This document shows positions 53,685 to 63,036 of a stretch of DNA of 64,000 nucleotides, piece by piece. The stretch is from Mycobacterium florentinum (GTDB lineage: Bacteria; Actinomycetota; Actinomycetes; Mycobacteriales; Mycobacteriaceae). Location of the stretch: assembly GCF_010730355.1 (NCBI RefSeq), contig NZ_AP022576.1, positions 1,984,001-2,048,000 on the forward strand, written 5' to 3'. The notes beneath the pieces are model-generated. The model was not told where the DNA came from. It saw only the letters and a program-made list of their open reading frames with translations, and ran no database searches. The position numbers were made by a program, and so were the translations under genes. Within the stretch, counting starts at the first letter, position 1. Every line of letters starts with the position of its first letter.

Positions 53685-56624
53685 CTACGGCTCCGCGGGG
53701 ACAGCATGCCGCGGCTGGTGTAAGAGTGCTCGAACCAGCGGACGCGGCCCGATGGACCGAAGCATCTGGCTGGCCGGGCGGACCCGTACCCGCTTCGGCC
53801 ACCAGAACCAGCGTCCCATCACCGTCATGATCGAAGGCGTGATCAGCGTTCGGACGACGAAGGTATCGAACATCAGGCCGAGTCCGATCGTCGTGCCGAA
53901 CTGGCCGATCGCCCGGAGATCGCTGGTGATCATCGTGGCCATGGTGACGGCGAACACGAGACCGGCCGCGGTCACCACCGGGCCGGTGAGACCCATCCCG
54001 CGGATGAGTCCCGTTTTCAGGCCGGCTCCGATCTCTTCTTCGATTCGAGACACCAACATCAAGTTGTAGTCCGACCCCACCGCCAAAAGCACGATAAGTG
54101 CGAATTCGGTTGCTACCCAGTGCAACTGGAAATTGAGAAGGTGCTGCCAGATCAGTGTCGAGAACCCGAAGGCAGCCCCCAGCGACATCACGATCGTGCC
54201 GACGATGACGCCCGCCGCGACCAAAGCACGGGTGACGATCACCATGATGATGAAGATGAGCACGATCGAGGCGATCCCGGCGATCAGCAGGTCGTACTTA
54301 GCGCCGTTGGCAATGTCGTAAAACGTTGCGGCCGTGCCGCCGAGGTAGATGTCGGCATTCTGCAGCGAAGTGAGTTTCAGTGCCTCCTTGGCCGCATTAC
54401 GCTCCTTATCGACGGACGAAATTCCTTCCGTCGTCGCCGGATCCACCGAGTGAGTGATGATGAAGCGAGCAGCCTTGCCGTCGGGCGACACCATCAAGCT
54501 CAGCCCCAGTTGGAAGTCCGGGTTCTGGAAGATTTCGGGCGGCAGGTAGAACAGGCTCTCGATCTGAGAGTCGTTGAAGGACTTACCCATCACGGCGTTC
54601 GTGTCGGTCAGCCGGTCGAACTGATCGACCAGGTTGTCGAACGTGCTGTAGATGGTCAGAGTCGTATCGCGGATCGCCTTTGTGACGGCGATATTCTCAG
54701 GGATGATCGCCAGCAATTCGCGCGTCGCGGTAGCCGTGTTGTTGAGGTCGCTGGTCAGGGCGTGGAACTTTTCGGCCAGTTGATCGAAACCGTCGAGGGC
54801 GTCGAACAGGCTTCGCAGCGACCAGCACATGGGGATGTCGTAGCAGTGCTTCTCCCAGTAGAAGTAGCTGCGAATCGGTCTCCAGAAGTCGTCGAAATCC
54901 GCGATGTGGTCCCGGATTTCGTCCGTGATGGCCGCCGTCTCTCCCGTGGTTTTCGAGCTGTGGTCCGCGGCGTCCGCGAGCTTCTGGGTCACCGCGTACT
55001 GGCGCTCCAACAGGGTGATCTGGGTGTCGAGGAAGCCGGTGATCTTCTTGATGTCGCCGACACGGTCCTTGAGGTAGTTCAGGTTGCTGCGGATGGGCGC
55101 GGTTTGCACACTGAGCTGGAACGGAACTGATCCATCTTGGATCGGCGGTCCAAGAGGTCTGGTGATGCTCTGCACCCGTTCGATGCCGGGCACCCGGAAG
55201 ATGGCTCCGGCAATCTTGTCCAGGACCAGCATGTCGGTCGGATTGCGCAGGTCGTGGTCCGATTCGATCATCATCAGGTCAGGGTTCAGCCGGGCCTGGG
55301 TGAAGTGTCGATCGGCCGCGTCGTACGCCTGAACCGAGGACGCACTCTTCGGTAGGTAGTACAAGTCGTTGTAGCGCGGGTTGAAGCCCGACAATCCCAG
55401 GGCGCCGACAATCGCCATGATGACGGAGGTGGCGAGGATGGGTGCCGGCCACCGCACGATGGCCGTCGCCAGTCGGCGCCACCGGGTGTAGTTGAACTTT
55501 CGCTTCGGATCGAATAGACCGAAGCCGCTCGCGAACGCGATCAACGCCGGCGTCAGGGTCACCCCGGCGACCACCACCACCAGCAGACCGATTGCGCACG
55601 GATACGCCAGCGAACTGAAGTAGGGCAGCCGAGTGAAATGCAGACACGCCAGCGCCCCGACGATCGTCAAACCCGAACCCAGCACCACCTTGGTGACCCC
55701 GGCGAAGGTGTCGTAGTAGGCGGCTTCGCGGTCTAGTCCCCGCTCACGACCCTCCTGATAGCGGCCCACCATGAATATCGCGTAGTCGGTGCCGGCCGCG
55801 ATGGCCAATGCGGTTAGCAGGTTGACGGCAAAGGTCGACAGCCCCATGATGCCGGTGTCGCCCAGCAGCGCTACCACGCCTCGGCCGGTGGCCAGTCCGA
55901 CGAACAGAATCACCATCGTCAGCAGCACAGTGCCGATGGACCGATAAACGAACATCAGCATGATCGCGATGATGATGATGGTGATGATCGTCATCTTGAA
56001 CAGGCTCGCGTTACCCACGACGATCGTGTCGTCGGTCAGGGCTCCCTGACCTGCGACGTAGGCCTTCACCCCCGGCGGCGGCTTCGAGTCCGCAACGATC
56101 TGGCGAACCGAGTCAACCGATTTGTCGCCGACGGCGCCGCCCTGGTCGCCGCGCAGGTTGACCTGGACGTAGGCGGACTTATGGTCATAGCTCTCCACAC
56201 CCGAGGCCGTGAATCGCTGCCCCCAGAAATTCAGCGCATGCTCGACGTGCTTGGTGTCCTGCCGCAGCTTCTTGACCAGCTCGTCGTAATACCGGTGAGC
56301 GTCTGGACCGAGAGGCTGGTCACCGACCAGGGTCACCAGGACGAGGTTGTCGGAGTCGTACTCCTTGAATTTCTCCCCGATGTGCTTCATCCCGGTCACC
56401 GAGGGCGCGTCGGAGGGCGAGAGCGGCACCGAGACGTCCTCGGCCACCTTCTCCAACTGTGGGACGAAGATGTTGACGCCGACCGCGATCAGCAGCCAGA
56501 TCACGATGATCGGCAGTGCCAGGATGCGAATGGTGTGGGCGATACGCGGTTTGCGTTCAACTTCGGTGCGCGGCGCGACAGGGATCTCGTCCGTGTCGCT
56601 CGCGTCGCTCGTGTTGTCCGTCAT
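53685..56624 (-). CDS. MmpL-family RND transporter (MmpL4/5-like, with MmpS)
   Basis: The 979-residue protein has an acidic N terminus and RIAHTIRILALPIIVIW. The first bundle includes LAIAAGTDYAIFMVGRYQEG, and the periplasmic domain contains [15 protein letters not shown]. The second bundle includes VGSDYNLMLVSRIEEE. The two Asp-Tyr pairs form the proton path of MmpL pumps. The mmpS gene immediately upstream overlaps by four bases. In M. tuberculosis MmpS4/L4 and MmpS5/L5 export siderophores and drugs, so a similar export role is likely here. It is the second MmpL of the window and only moderately similar to the first. Confidence 0.94.
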   Translation of the reverse strand: MTDNTSDASDTDEIPVAPRTEVERKPRIAHTIRILALPIIVIWLLIAVGVNIFVPQLEKVAEDVSVPLSPSDAPSVTGMKHIGEKFKEYDSDNLVLVTLVGDQPLGPDAHRYYDELVKKLRQDTKHVEHALNFWGQRFTASGVESYDHKSAYVQVNLRGDQGGAVGDKSVDSVRQIVADSKPPPGVKAYVAGQGALTDDTIVVGNASLFKMTIITIIIIAIMLMFVYRSIGTVLLTMVILFVGLATGRGVVALLGDTGIMGLSTFAVNLLTALAIAAGTDYAIFMVGRYQEGRERGLDREAAYYDTFAGVTKVVLGSGLTIVGALACLHFTRLPYFSSLAYPCAIGLLVVVVAGVTLTPALIAFASGFGLFDPKRKFNYTRWRRLATAIVRWPAPILATSVIMAIVGALGLSGFNPRYNDLYYLPKSASSVQAYDAADRHFTQARLNPDLMMIESDHDLRNPTDMLVLDKIAGAIFRVPGIERVQSITRPLGPPIQDGSVPFQLSVQTAPIRSNLNYLKDRVGDIKKITGFLDTQITLLERQYAVTQKLADAADHSSKTTGETAAITDEIRDHIADFDDFWRPIRSYFYWEKHCYDIPMCWSLRSLFDALDGFDQLAEKFHALTSDLNNTATATRELLAIIPENIAVTKAIRDTTLTIYSTFDNLVDQFDRLTDTNAVMGKSFNDSQIESLFYLPPEIFQNPDFQLGLSLMVSPDGKAARFIITHSVDPATTEGISSVDKERNAAKEALKLTSLQNADIYLGGTAATFYDIANGAKYDLLIAGIASIVLIFIIMVIVTRALVAAGVIVGTIVMSLGAAFGFSTLIWQHLLNFQLHWVATEFALIVLLAVGSDYNLMLVSRIEEEIGAGLKTGLIRGMGLTGPVVTAAGLVFAVTMATMITSDLRAIGQFGTTIGLGLMFDTFVVRTLITPSIMTVMGRWFWWPKRVRVRPASQMLRSIGPRPLVRALLHQPRHAVPAEP

Positions 56625-57046
56625 GCGGACTTGTCCAAGCAGGAAACCTGCGCGTTGCGGGTGTTGACCTGCCGTTCATCGACCAATTTGCCGTCGACGG
56701 TGATTCGGCAACTGATCGTGGGGCCGTCACCCTGGGCGACCACGTAGGCGAAGATGCCGGGCATCTCCGCGACGATCGTCTGGGACCACGGCAACGTGGT
56801 GAAGTTGGCTTTCTGCGGTTGTGCCTCGGCATCCATCCAGTTGACGACGCCGGTGGTCCCCGCTGGTCCCAGGATTTCGTAGACAGCGGTCTTCGCCGCG
56901 TAAGGCGGGGTCGCGTCGCGGGGATCGGGCTTGGGCAGGCCGGGCCCTGGGAAGACGCCGTGGAGCCGGTCCACCGCGACGCCGCCGATGATCACTGCCA
57001 CGGCCACGACCAGCGGAACCCACGCACGCTTGAGAAGTGTTAACAC
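56621..57046 (-). CDS. MmpS-family accessory membrane protein
   Basis: The 141-residue protein has one N-terminal membrane helix (WVPLVVAVAVIIGGVAVDRL) and the MmpS phrase RLHGVF. A periplasmic beta domain (AVYEILGPAGTTGVVNWMDA, WSQTIVAEMPG, ISCRITVDGKLVDER) ends in a Cys. MmpS proteins assist the cognate MmpL in lipid or siderophore export. The stop overlaps the mmpL start as ATGA. The MFS gene lies 136 bases upstream on the same strand. Confidence 0.93.
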   Translation of the reverse strand: MLTLLKRAWVPLVVAVAVIIGGVAVDRLHGVFPGPGLPKPDPRDATPPYAAKTAVYEILGPAGTTGVVNWMDAEAQPQKANFTTLPWSQTIVAEMPGIFAYVVAQGDGPTISCRITVDGKLVDERQVNTRNAQVSCLDKSA

Positions 57047-57182
57047 CGCGCCCCCCGGTTAGCAGTGCTCGTTGGACTGATATTAAGGCATTTCGTCGCG
57101 TGCGCCACCGCTACGCAAACGCCGTTGCGGTCGGGTTGATTCCCGCGCTGACCGCCAGATCGATCGTCGAGTGTGCGCATGA

Positions 57183-58652
57183 TTACTCCGGAGCAGACGA
57201 TTCGGTCGCCGCGGAGGGGCTGCTCGTCAGGGCGGGTTGCACACCGGGACGGTCGCGGCACAACGCCGCGATGTCGCATGGCACCGGTTGGTAGCCGGCA
57301 GGGGGATTGGTGATCGACAACGCGGCGCACAACGCGCCCAGGGCGAATAGTGTTGCGCTCACCCCTAATACGTGGGCGAATCCGGTGGCGCTCGCCGTGC
57401 CGACGCTGATCAGGCCGATGGAGCCGATCGCGATCAGCGTGGCCAGCCGCGAGACGGCGTTGTTGATCGCCGAGGCCAGGCCGCTGTATTCGGTCGGCAC
57501 CGAGGCCAGCGTCACCGACATCAGCGGTGTGATGGTCGCGACCAGCCCGATGGCCAGCACGGTCATCCCGGGGAGCAAGTCGGTGATCGCGTGGAATCCC
57601 CTGGGCTTCGGGCGGATCAGCAGTAGCCCGATCCCGGCCACCGCGGGACCGGCGATCAGGAACGCGCGTGGTCCCACCCGCGCGGCGATGCGGCCGACAT
57701 GCCGGGCGAACACGAACGACATCGCCGGGATCGGCAGGGTGGCCAGTCCCGCTGCGGTGGCCGAGTAGCCGCCGATCTCCTGGGTGTAGAGGGCAATCGC
57801 CATCGATCCCAGCGTCAACCCGCCGTAGACGAACGCTGTGACCAGGTTGGCGGCACCGAAGTTGCGAAAGGCGAACAGCGGCAACGGAAGCATCGGCTGC
57901 CTGCTGCGGCGCTGCCAGCCGACGAAGCCCGCCAGTGCGGCCAGCCCCACCACCAGCGGTGTCAGGATCATCGGGTCGGTCCAGCCGTCGCGTTGCGACT
58001 CGATCAACGCGTAGACGGTCGCGGCCAGCCCGACCGCCGACAGGCCCACCCCGGCGGTATCGACACGGGCCCCTTCGAGCCGCCCCGACATCGGGCACAG
58101 CCAGAACGTCAGCGCATACCCGACCGCCATCGGGATTGCCGACAGCACGAAAATCCAACGCCAGCCGAGGAAATCGACGCACAGTCCGCCCAGCAGTGGG
58201 CCCAACGCGAAGGCGATTCCCGTCCACCCGGTCCAGACGCCGATCGCGGCGGACTGGCGTGCCTTGTCGAACACCGTGCTGATCAGCGCCAGCGAGCCCG
58301 GCACCAGGAACGCCGCGCCGAGGCCCTGGATCAGACGCGCGGTGATCAGCATCGCCGGTGAGGTGGCAGCCGCCGCCAGAACCGAGCCCACCCCGAAAGC
58401 CAACAACCCGAACCGCATCACCGGAACGCGTCCGAACAGATCCGAAATGGACCCGCCCGGCAGAATCGCGGCCGCCATCGCCAACAGGTACCCGTCGACG
58501 ATCCATTGCTGCAACGCCAGGCCGCCGCCGAGGTCGTGCACGGTGGCCGGCAAAGCCAGGTTGATCACGGTGGAGTCGAGGAACGCGACCATCGACACCA
58601 TCACCGCGACCACCATCGCGCGGCTGGTCGGAGCCACGTCGCGCAACGTCAT
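57183..58652 (-). CDS. MFS drug transporter, DHA2 (EmrB/QacA) type with 14 segments
   Basis: The product of about 489 residues has fourteen hydrophobic segments. It carries motif C-like LDSTVINLALP, VDGYLLAMAAAILPGGSISDLFGR (motif A) and GWRWIFVLSAIPMA, the signatures of EmrB/QacA proton-driven multidrug efflux. I place the start at the ATG 58652. A TTG at 58703 in the same frame is less likely, because a separate short frame with a better ribosome site ends exactly at this ATG. It closes the operon of RidA, oxidoreductases and cupin, which suggests export of a toxic substrate or product. Confidence 0.85.
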   Translation of the reverse strand: MTLRDVAPTSRAMVVAVMVSMVAFLDSTVINLALPATVHDLGGGLALQQWIVDGYLLAMAAAILPGGSISDLFGRVPVMRFGLLAFGVGSVLAAAATSPAMLITARLIQGLGAAFLVPGSLALISTVFDKARQSAAIGVWTGWTGIAFALGPLLGGLCVDFLGWRWIFVLSAIPMAVGYALTFWLCPMSGRLEGARVDTAGVGLSAVGLAATVYALIESQRDGWTDPMILTPLVVGLAALAGFVGWQRRSRQPMLPLPLFAFRNFGAANLVTAFVYGGLTLGSMAIALYTQEIGGYSATAAGLATLPIPAMSFVFARHVGRIAARVGPRAFLIAGPAVAGIGLLLIRPKPRGFHAITDLLPGMTVLAIGLVATITPLMSVTLASVPTEYSGLASAINNAVSRLATLIAIGSIGLISVGTASATGFAHVLGVSATLFALGALCAALSITNPPAGYQPVPCDIAALCRDRPGVQPALTSSPSAATESSAPE

Positions 58653-58714
58653 TGCGAGGGCCGTTCGGCACGCGGCGGCGACTGAGCGCCAGACGCGGTG
58701 CAAGCGTTGGTCAT
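58649..58714 (-). CDS. Putative 21-residue leader peptide upstream of the MFS gene
   Basis: An ATG at 58714 follows GAGGAG with six bases spacing. It opens a short frame (MTNACTASGAQ, then PPRAERPSQ) whose TGA overlaps the MFS ATG as ATGA. Either this is a coupling leader, or it is the true MFS N terminus separated by a frameshift. Nothing like it is known to me. Confidence 0.35.
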   Translation of the reverse strand: MTNACTASGAQSPPRAERPSQ

Positions 58715-58738
58715 CGGCGTCTCCTCAGAGCACCTCGA

Positions 58739-59131
58739 TCATGTCGGCAGGATGGCGACTACTTCGACTTCCAGGCGCAGGTTGGGCCAGACCAGCCCGT
58801 CGATGATGGAGAGCATCGCGGCGGGCTGGTGCTGGATGATCTCTGGGAACAGGGCCAGGTAGGCGGGCAGATCGTCGCGGCTGGTGAGCCATTGGCGCAC
58901 GCTGACGATGTCGGTGAGCGTGGCGCCGGCCTTGCCGAGCGCGTTTTCGACATTGGCCCAGCACAGCCGGGCCTCGTCGGTGAAGTCCTCGGGCGGGGTG
59001 CCGTCCTCGCGCAGCCCGGGTGTTCCGGAGACGAAAATCTGTGTGCTGCTTCCGGATACGGTGACGGCGTCGGCGTATCCGGGAGCGATGTGAGCTCCCA
59101 CTCCGGTGAGGATCGGGGTAATGGTGGTCAT
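58739..59131 (-). CDS. RidA/YjgF-UK114 family protein
   Basis: The 130-residue protein has GYADAVTVSGSSTQIFVSGT near the start, DEARLCWANVENALGKAGAT in the middle and PAMLSIIDGLVWPNLRLEVE-type ends. These give the RidA trimer fold. Family members deaminate reactive enamine/imine intermediates, but here the catalytic Arg region (usually RxxxxV near the end) reads NLRLEVEVVA and is only partly conserved. It overlaps the upstream oxidoreductase gene by four bases, so both are coupled. Confidence 0.83.
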   Translation of the reverse strand: MTTITPILTGVGAHIAPGYADAVTVSGSSTQIFVSGTPGLREDGTPPEDFTDEARLCWANVENALGKAGATLTDIVSVRQWLTSRDDLPAYLALFPEIIQHQPAAMLSIIDGLVWPNLRLEVEVVAILPT

Positions 59132-60108
59132 CTCGAGACTCCTTGGTGATGTTGGGATTTCGGTGTGAGAGGGCAGATGTCTTTCGCGACGCTCACTCCG
59201 CGGGGCTCGTCGCCCGCGACGACTCGCGCGAGGGCGGCGGCGGCCTGATCCAGGCCGCACGACCGCGGGGACGGCATGCTCAACCGGCCGGAGTCGAGTA
59301 GCGCGGTCAGGCGGCCGAGTTGGGCGCCGTCGGATCGGACGTAGACCGCGGTGACGGCGATGCCGCGGGTGGATGCGGACGGGTCGGGGGTGATGGTGGC
59401 CAGCCGGGCGCCGTCGTCGAGCGCGGTCATCGCCGCGGCAGCACCCCCAGGTGCGGCGTTGGCGACGGCGTCGATGCGGCCCTTCGCCAACGCCCTTGCA
59501 TGGAGTGGCCACATCGGGTCGCGGTAGTCGATCACGTCGCGAGCGCCATACCCGCGGACTCGGTCGGCGCTGCCGGGGCCGGCGGTGGCGAGCACATCGA
59601 CGCCGCGCAGGACGGCCAGCTGGACGATCAGCCCGCCCGTGATTCCGCCCGCGCCATGAACGAGCAACGTCTCGCCACCGTGCAGGGCCAACGCCTCGCA
59701 AACCACCTGCTCGGCCGTCAACGCCGGCACCGGAAAGATCGCCGCGATCTGCCACGTAACCCCGGCCGGTTTGCGAGCGAGCGACCCGACGGGCGCGATC
59801 AGCAAGGGCGCCCAGGTGCCTTGGTCGCGCAGCGGCACGGGGTGGCACAGCACCTCGTCGCCAACACCGAATCCGCCCGGCTGGGCGCCGACGGCCTTGA
59901 TGACCCCGGCCGCCTCGACGCCGAGCGCCAGCGGCGGCCTCGCGCCGACATCCCAACCGCCCGTCCGAATGATGTTGTCCCAGTTACCCACCCCGGCACC
60001 ACGAACGTAGATGAGGACTTCGTCGGCCGCCGGCGGTCGCGGCTCGTCCACTTCGAAGGTCTCCACTCTGCCGCCGAGCATGCGGACCCCCGCTACCCGC
60101 ATGGTCAT
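59128..60108 (-). CDS. Zinc-independent MDR quinone/alcohol oxidoreductase
   Basis: The 326-residue medium-chain reductase has RGAGVGNWDNIIRTGGWD, the substrate-domain turn GVEAAGVIKAVG and the NADPH loop LLVHGAGGITGGLIVQLAVL (about 143-162). Catalytic zinc ligands are absent, as in quinone oxidoreductases. It would reduce an enone or quinone using NADPH. It is coupled to ridA (ATGA) and lies 45 bases after the secreted cupin gene. A second reductase of the same family sits at 60606, so the operon holds two. Confidence 0.85.
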   Translation of the reverse strand: MTMRVAGVRMLGGRVETFEVDEPRPPAADEVLIYVRGAGVGNWDNIIRTGGWDVGARPPLALGVEAAGVIKAVGAQPGGFGVGDEVLCHPVPLRDQGTWAPLLIAPVGSLARKPAGVTWQIAAIFPVPALTAEQVVCEALALHGGETLLVHGAGGITGGLIVQLAVLRGVDVLATAGPGSADRVRGYGARDVIDYRDPMWPLHARALAKGRIDAVANAAPGGAAAAMTALDDGARLATITPDPSASTRGIAVTAVYVRSDGAQLGRLTALLDSGRLSMPSPRSCGLDQAAAALARVVAGDEPRGVSVAKDICPLTPKSQHHQGVSR

Positions 60109-60153
60109 GGACTCCTCCTGCTATGTCGTATCGCGGCAAGGGATTTCGCGTCG

Positions 60154-60591
60154 CTACCGCGGCGGCTCGTCGTCCGTGGTCAGCGGGCCGTCTCCGGTGT
60201 CGACCAGGAAGACCGCGAGCAATTCAGCGGGTTCGGTGGCGCTGGCATTTTCACTGACCGTGTGGTGCGCGCCCGGGGCTTCACTCCACGTCTCACCGGC
60301 GTGATAGACGCGTGCCGGCTCACCTTCGAGTTGGCTGCGGATCGCTCCGGAGATCACGTACGCCATGATGAACGCCGAGTTCGCGTGGTGGTGTGCACCG
60401 CTTTTACCTCCGGGCGGGTAGCTGACGGTGACCGCTTCAAGTGACTTGCCCGGAACATTGGTGGGTTGATTGAAAACTGGTCGGACAACCGGGCTTTGAT
60501 CCGAATTCTGTGGCGCCGGCGCGGCGTGGGCCGCGGGCGCGAGCAGCACCGCAAGTGCCAGTGCGGCGAGCGGTATTTTCAGCGCCATCAC
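60154..60591 (-). CDS. Secreted cupin-domain protein
   Basis: The 145-residue protein has a signal peptide (MALKIPLAALALAVLLAPAA, cleavage near AHAAP). A single cupin follows with metal motif GAHHHANSAFIMAYVISGAI and second motif AGETWSEAPGAHHTVSENAS. The His ligands are clear. It would act outside the membrane, unlike the cytoplasmic cupin at 51646. Fourteen bases separate it from the upstream oxidoreductase gene, so it belongs to the operator-B gene set. The substrate is unknown. Confidence 0.86.
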   Translation of the reverse strand: MMALKIPLAALALAVLLAPAAHAAPAPQNSDQSPVVRPVFNQPTNVPGKSLEAVTVSYPPGGKSGAHHHANSAFIMAYVISGAIRSQLEGEPARVYHAGETWSEAPGAHHTVSENASATEPAELLAVFLVDTGDGPLTTDDEPPR

Positions 60592-60605
60592 TTGGCTGCT
60601 CCTTT

Positions 60606-61526
60606 TCAGTCTTCGGCCACGCGCAGGATCGTCTTGCCGGGGATGCGCTTGCCCGGAGCGAACGCGGCGGCAGCTTCGGCGAGTGGCAACACGGCGCCCA
60701 CCACTGGTTTGAGGCGTCCATCCCGCACCCGCGCGGCGAGATCGGCGAGCCGGGCGCGATCGGGTTCGACAAGGAAGAAAAGTGCCCGCCCGTCGTACGG
60801 CCGGTTCTTCGGCGGCTCGGCGATGGTGACGAGCGTTCCGCCGGCCCGCACCAGATCAGCCGACCGGGCGAGGACGTCTCCGCCGATCACGTCGAACACC
60901 ACGTCGACTTCACCTACATCCTCTAGCTTTTCGGCGTCCAAGTCGACGAAGGCGTGGGCGCCGAGCTCCAACGCCTGGGCTCGGTCCGCGGCCCGGCCGG
61001 TGCCGATGACACGCGCACCGACCTCGCGAGCCAGCTGCGCTGCGATCGACCCGACCCCACCGACGACGCCGTGGATCAGGACTGTCTGTCCAGCCGCGAG
61101 ACGGCCGTGGTCGAACAGGGCTTGCCACGCGGTTAATCCGGAGATCGGCAGCGCCGCGGCCACCGTGTGGTCAATGTCGACTGGCAGCGGTGCGAGATTG
61201 CGGGCGTCCACAGCGGTGTACTCGGCCAGCGAACCGTTGCGAGCCCAGTCGGCGAGCCCGAACACCCGCTGACCCACGCTCAACCCGGTCGTGCCGTACC
61301 CCAACTCGGCCACGACCCCGGACAGTTCGTGGCCGGGGACGCTCGGCGTCCGGTCACGACCCGCGTGGTCGATCCAGGTGTGCGGCCAGTCAAGCTCTCC
61401 GCGGGTGAAACCCGCGGCGTGTACCCGCACGATGACGTCGTTGTCGGCCGCTTGCGGGTAAGGAAGCTCCGTCAGCGAGAAGCCGGCGACGCCGGCGTCA
61501 TGATCTGAAACAGTGATGGCTCGCAT
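60606..61526 (-). CDS. NADP-dependent MDR oxidoreductase
   Basis: The 306-residue medium-chain reductase has VRVHAAGFTRGELDWPHTW, GHELSGVVAELG and the NADPH loop VLIHGVVGGVGSIAAQLARE (about 148-167). It also has VDVVFDVIGGDVL and ends IPGKTILRVAED. It lacks zinc ligands and belongs with quinone/enoyl reductases of the YhdH/YogA type. The ATG overlaps the stop of the preceding 81-residue gene (TAATG). Together with the reductase at 59128 it suggests sequential or alternative reduction of unsaturated carbonyl compounds. Confidence 0.87.
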   Translation of the reverse strand: MRAITVSDHDAGVAGFSLTELPYPQAADNDVIVRVHAAGFTRGELDWPHTWIDHAGRDRTPSVPGHELSGVVAELGYGTTGLSVGQRVFGLADWARNGSLAEYTAVDARNLAPLPVDIDHTVAAALPISGLTAWQALFDHGRLAAGQTVLIHGVVGGVGSIAAQLAREVGARVIGTGRAADRAQALELGAHAFVDLDAEKLEDVGEVDVVFDVIGGDVLARSADLVRAGGTLVTIAEPPKNRPYDGRALFFLVEPDRARLADLAARVRDGRLKPVVGAVLPLAEAAAAFAPGKRIPGKTILRVAED

Positions 61527-61771
61527 TACAGGTCCTTTCTGATGTGAGTTGTTGTCGTCGGGTCGGCCGCGGGCTGCGGTTGTACGCTGACGAGCTCGAG
61601 GCCTAGCTCGCGGACCAGGTCGAGAAGTCCATAAAGCTGTGACTGGTCGCGGATTTCACCGGTGAACACGGTTTCATTCGCGCCGGCCTCGAGGCGCATC
61701 CCTTCAAATGCGCATCCGAGCCGGTCGGTCAAGCGGCCTTGAATGCACATCCGGTACGTCGTCGGCTGCAT
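61526..61771 (-). CDS. Small conserved protein, first gene of the operator-B set
   Basis: The 81-residue product (MQPTTYRMCIQGRLTDRLG...) contains GRLTDRLGCAFEGMRLE, then TGEIRDQSQLYGLLDLVREL and GLELVSVQP. I have seen this short alpha/beta pattern in many actinobacterial oxidoreductase operons, but it has no named function. It may be an ACT/ferredoxin-fold accessory. A longer start at 61804 is possible. It is coupled to the following reductase by a one-base overlap, and operator copy B begins 56 bases upstream. Confidence 0.72.
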   Translation of the reverse strand: MQPTTYRMCIQGRLTDRLGCAFEGMRLEAGANETVFTGEIRDQSQLYGLLDLVRELGLELVSVQPQPAADPTTTTHIRKDL

Positions 61772-61826
61772 TTGTCCTCCGCTCGCGAACTGCTGAACCA
61801 GCATTTATCGTCGCGAGATGAGTCGT

Positions 61827-61858
61827 CATCACCCGGCGAGCTAATTCACCCGGGTGAG
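61827..61858. promoter_or_regulatory. Shared operator-like element, copy B
   Basis: TCATCACCCG, ten bases (GCGAGCTAAT), then TCACCCGGGTGA. It matches copy A at every position outside the spacer and sits 56 bases upstream of the first gene of the oxidoreductase operon, in a normal position for transcription control. Confidence 0.75.
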
Positions 61859-61947
61859 TACAACGCATCACTGGGCGGATCGGCACGCAGCAGGGATTTA
61901 CCTGGCAACGCCAAGAAATCCAGCTTCGAAAACCTTAGGTTTCTTGG

Positions 61948-63000
61948 CTATCCGGTTGCTTCGCGGATGTAGCGGCCAATCTGGCGCAGCGAGCGGATGG
62001 CTTCGGGGATCAGCGGCGCGGCGAATTGGAACACATGGATTTGGCCCGGCCACACCTGCACTTCGACTGGCACGCCTGCGGTGGCCAGTCGTTGGGCCGC
62101 CAGCTGTGCGTCGTGGAGCAGCACCTCACTACCGGACACATGGATCAACGTGGGTGGAAGGCCGGGTTCGATGTGATCGAGTGGCTCGTAGAGCGCATCG
62201 GGATGCCCAGTGGCGTCGCGGTGTGCTGCGGCGCGGGTGATCAAGCGGTGGAAGGCGTCGAAGGCTCTGGGCGCAAACATCGCATCCGAGCCGATGTTGG
62301 GGTGGGTCGTCTTGGGTTGTGTGGCCAGTTGCAGCAGCGGTGACATGGCCACCAGCGCCGCCGGTTGCTCATCGCACTCGAGCAGGCGTTGGGCCAGCGC
62401 CAGCGCCAGGTAGCCGCCGGCGGAATCGCCGGCCAGCACGATCTGGTCGGGTTGATAACCTTTTCGGCGCAACCATCGGTAGCCGTCGTAGCAGTCGTCG
62501 ATCGCGTCGCTGATCGAATGTTGCGGAATCTTACGGTAATTGGGTACCAGCACAGGGCTGTCGGCGAACCTGGACAGCGTGCTCACCAGCCGGCCATGCG
62601 AGTAGGCGCCGCAGGTGAGGAAGGCCCCGCCATGCAGATACAGCACGACCCGGCGGGTGCCGTCGGCCGGTAGCACTCCGGCGGCGCGGATTAGCTGCGC
62701 GGTGCAATGCGCCAGCGCGATGCCGGCGCGCACCGTGCCCGGTGGCGGCGTGACGGCGCGGGCGGCGATCTCGACGACGCCCCAGGGCCACGGCGCCGAG
62801 GGCAGGTAGCTGCCCACACTCAAGGTGGGCCGGATCATCAGGCGGGCGCTCAGCCAGGCGATGCGACCGGCCATGCTCGGACCGTCCTGGACGACGTCGA
62901 CGACGGCGCCCGCGCGGTATGAGTGCCGCCGAGCTTTTCGTGCCCCGGCTGCTCTTAGACCGGGGCGCGGTGAACCCCACACCGTGGCGGGTGCGCTCAT
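61948..63000 (-). CDS. Alpha/beta hydrolase, hormone-sensitive-lipase type esterase
   Basis: The 350-residue protein has the oxyanion motif YLHGGAFLTCGAYSH, the nucleophile elbow VLAGDSAGGYLAL, the acid region HVSGSEVLLHDAQ and the catalytic His in WPGQIHVFQ. This is the HSL (LipN/LipW-like) family, which hydrolyses short acyl esters or lactones. There is no signal peptide, and the N terminus is Arg-rich. It follows the small membrane-protein gene by 36 bases, so it closes the operator-C gene set. Confidence 0.9.
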   Translation of the reverse strand: MSAPATVWGSPRPGLRAAGARKARRHSYRAGAVVDVVQDGPSMAGRIAWLSARLMIRPTLSVGSYLPSAPWPWGVVEIAARAVTPPPGTVRAGIALAHCTAQLIRAAGVLPADGTRRVVLYLHGGAFLTCGAYSHGRLVSTLSRFADSPVLVPNYRKIPQHSISDAIDDCYDGYRWLRRKGYQPDQIVLAGDSAGGYLALALAQRLLECDEQPAALVAMSPLLQLATQPKTTHPNIGSDAMFAPRAFDAFHRLITRAAAHRDATGHPDALYEPLDHIEPGLPPTLIHVSGSEVLLHDAQLAAQRLATAGVPVEVQVWPGQIHVFQFAAPLIPEAIRSLRQIGRYIREATG

Positions 63001-63036
63001 GTCAATACTTCCGGACCGGGCTCATCGTGCCCTCCG

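Noticed and set aside
57040..58671. 543-residue open frame overlapping the MFS gene in another frame
   Set aside because: The product is a Gly/Arg-rich composition artefact with no hydrophobic periodicity, while the MFS frame has fourteen clear membrane segments.
58739..59956. 405-residue frame that extends ridA upstream
   Set aside because: Residues before MTTITPIL are out-of-frame reading of the MDR oxidoreductase gene; RidA proteins are about 130 residues.
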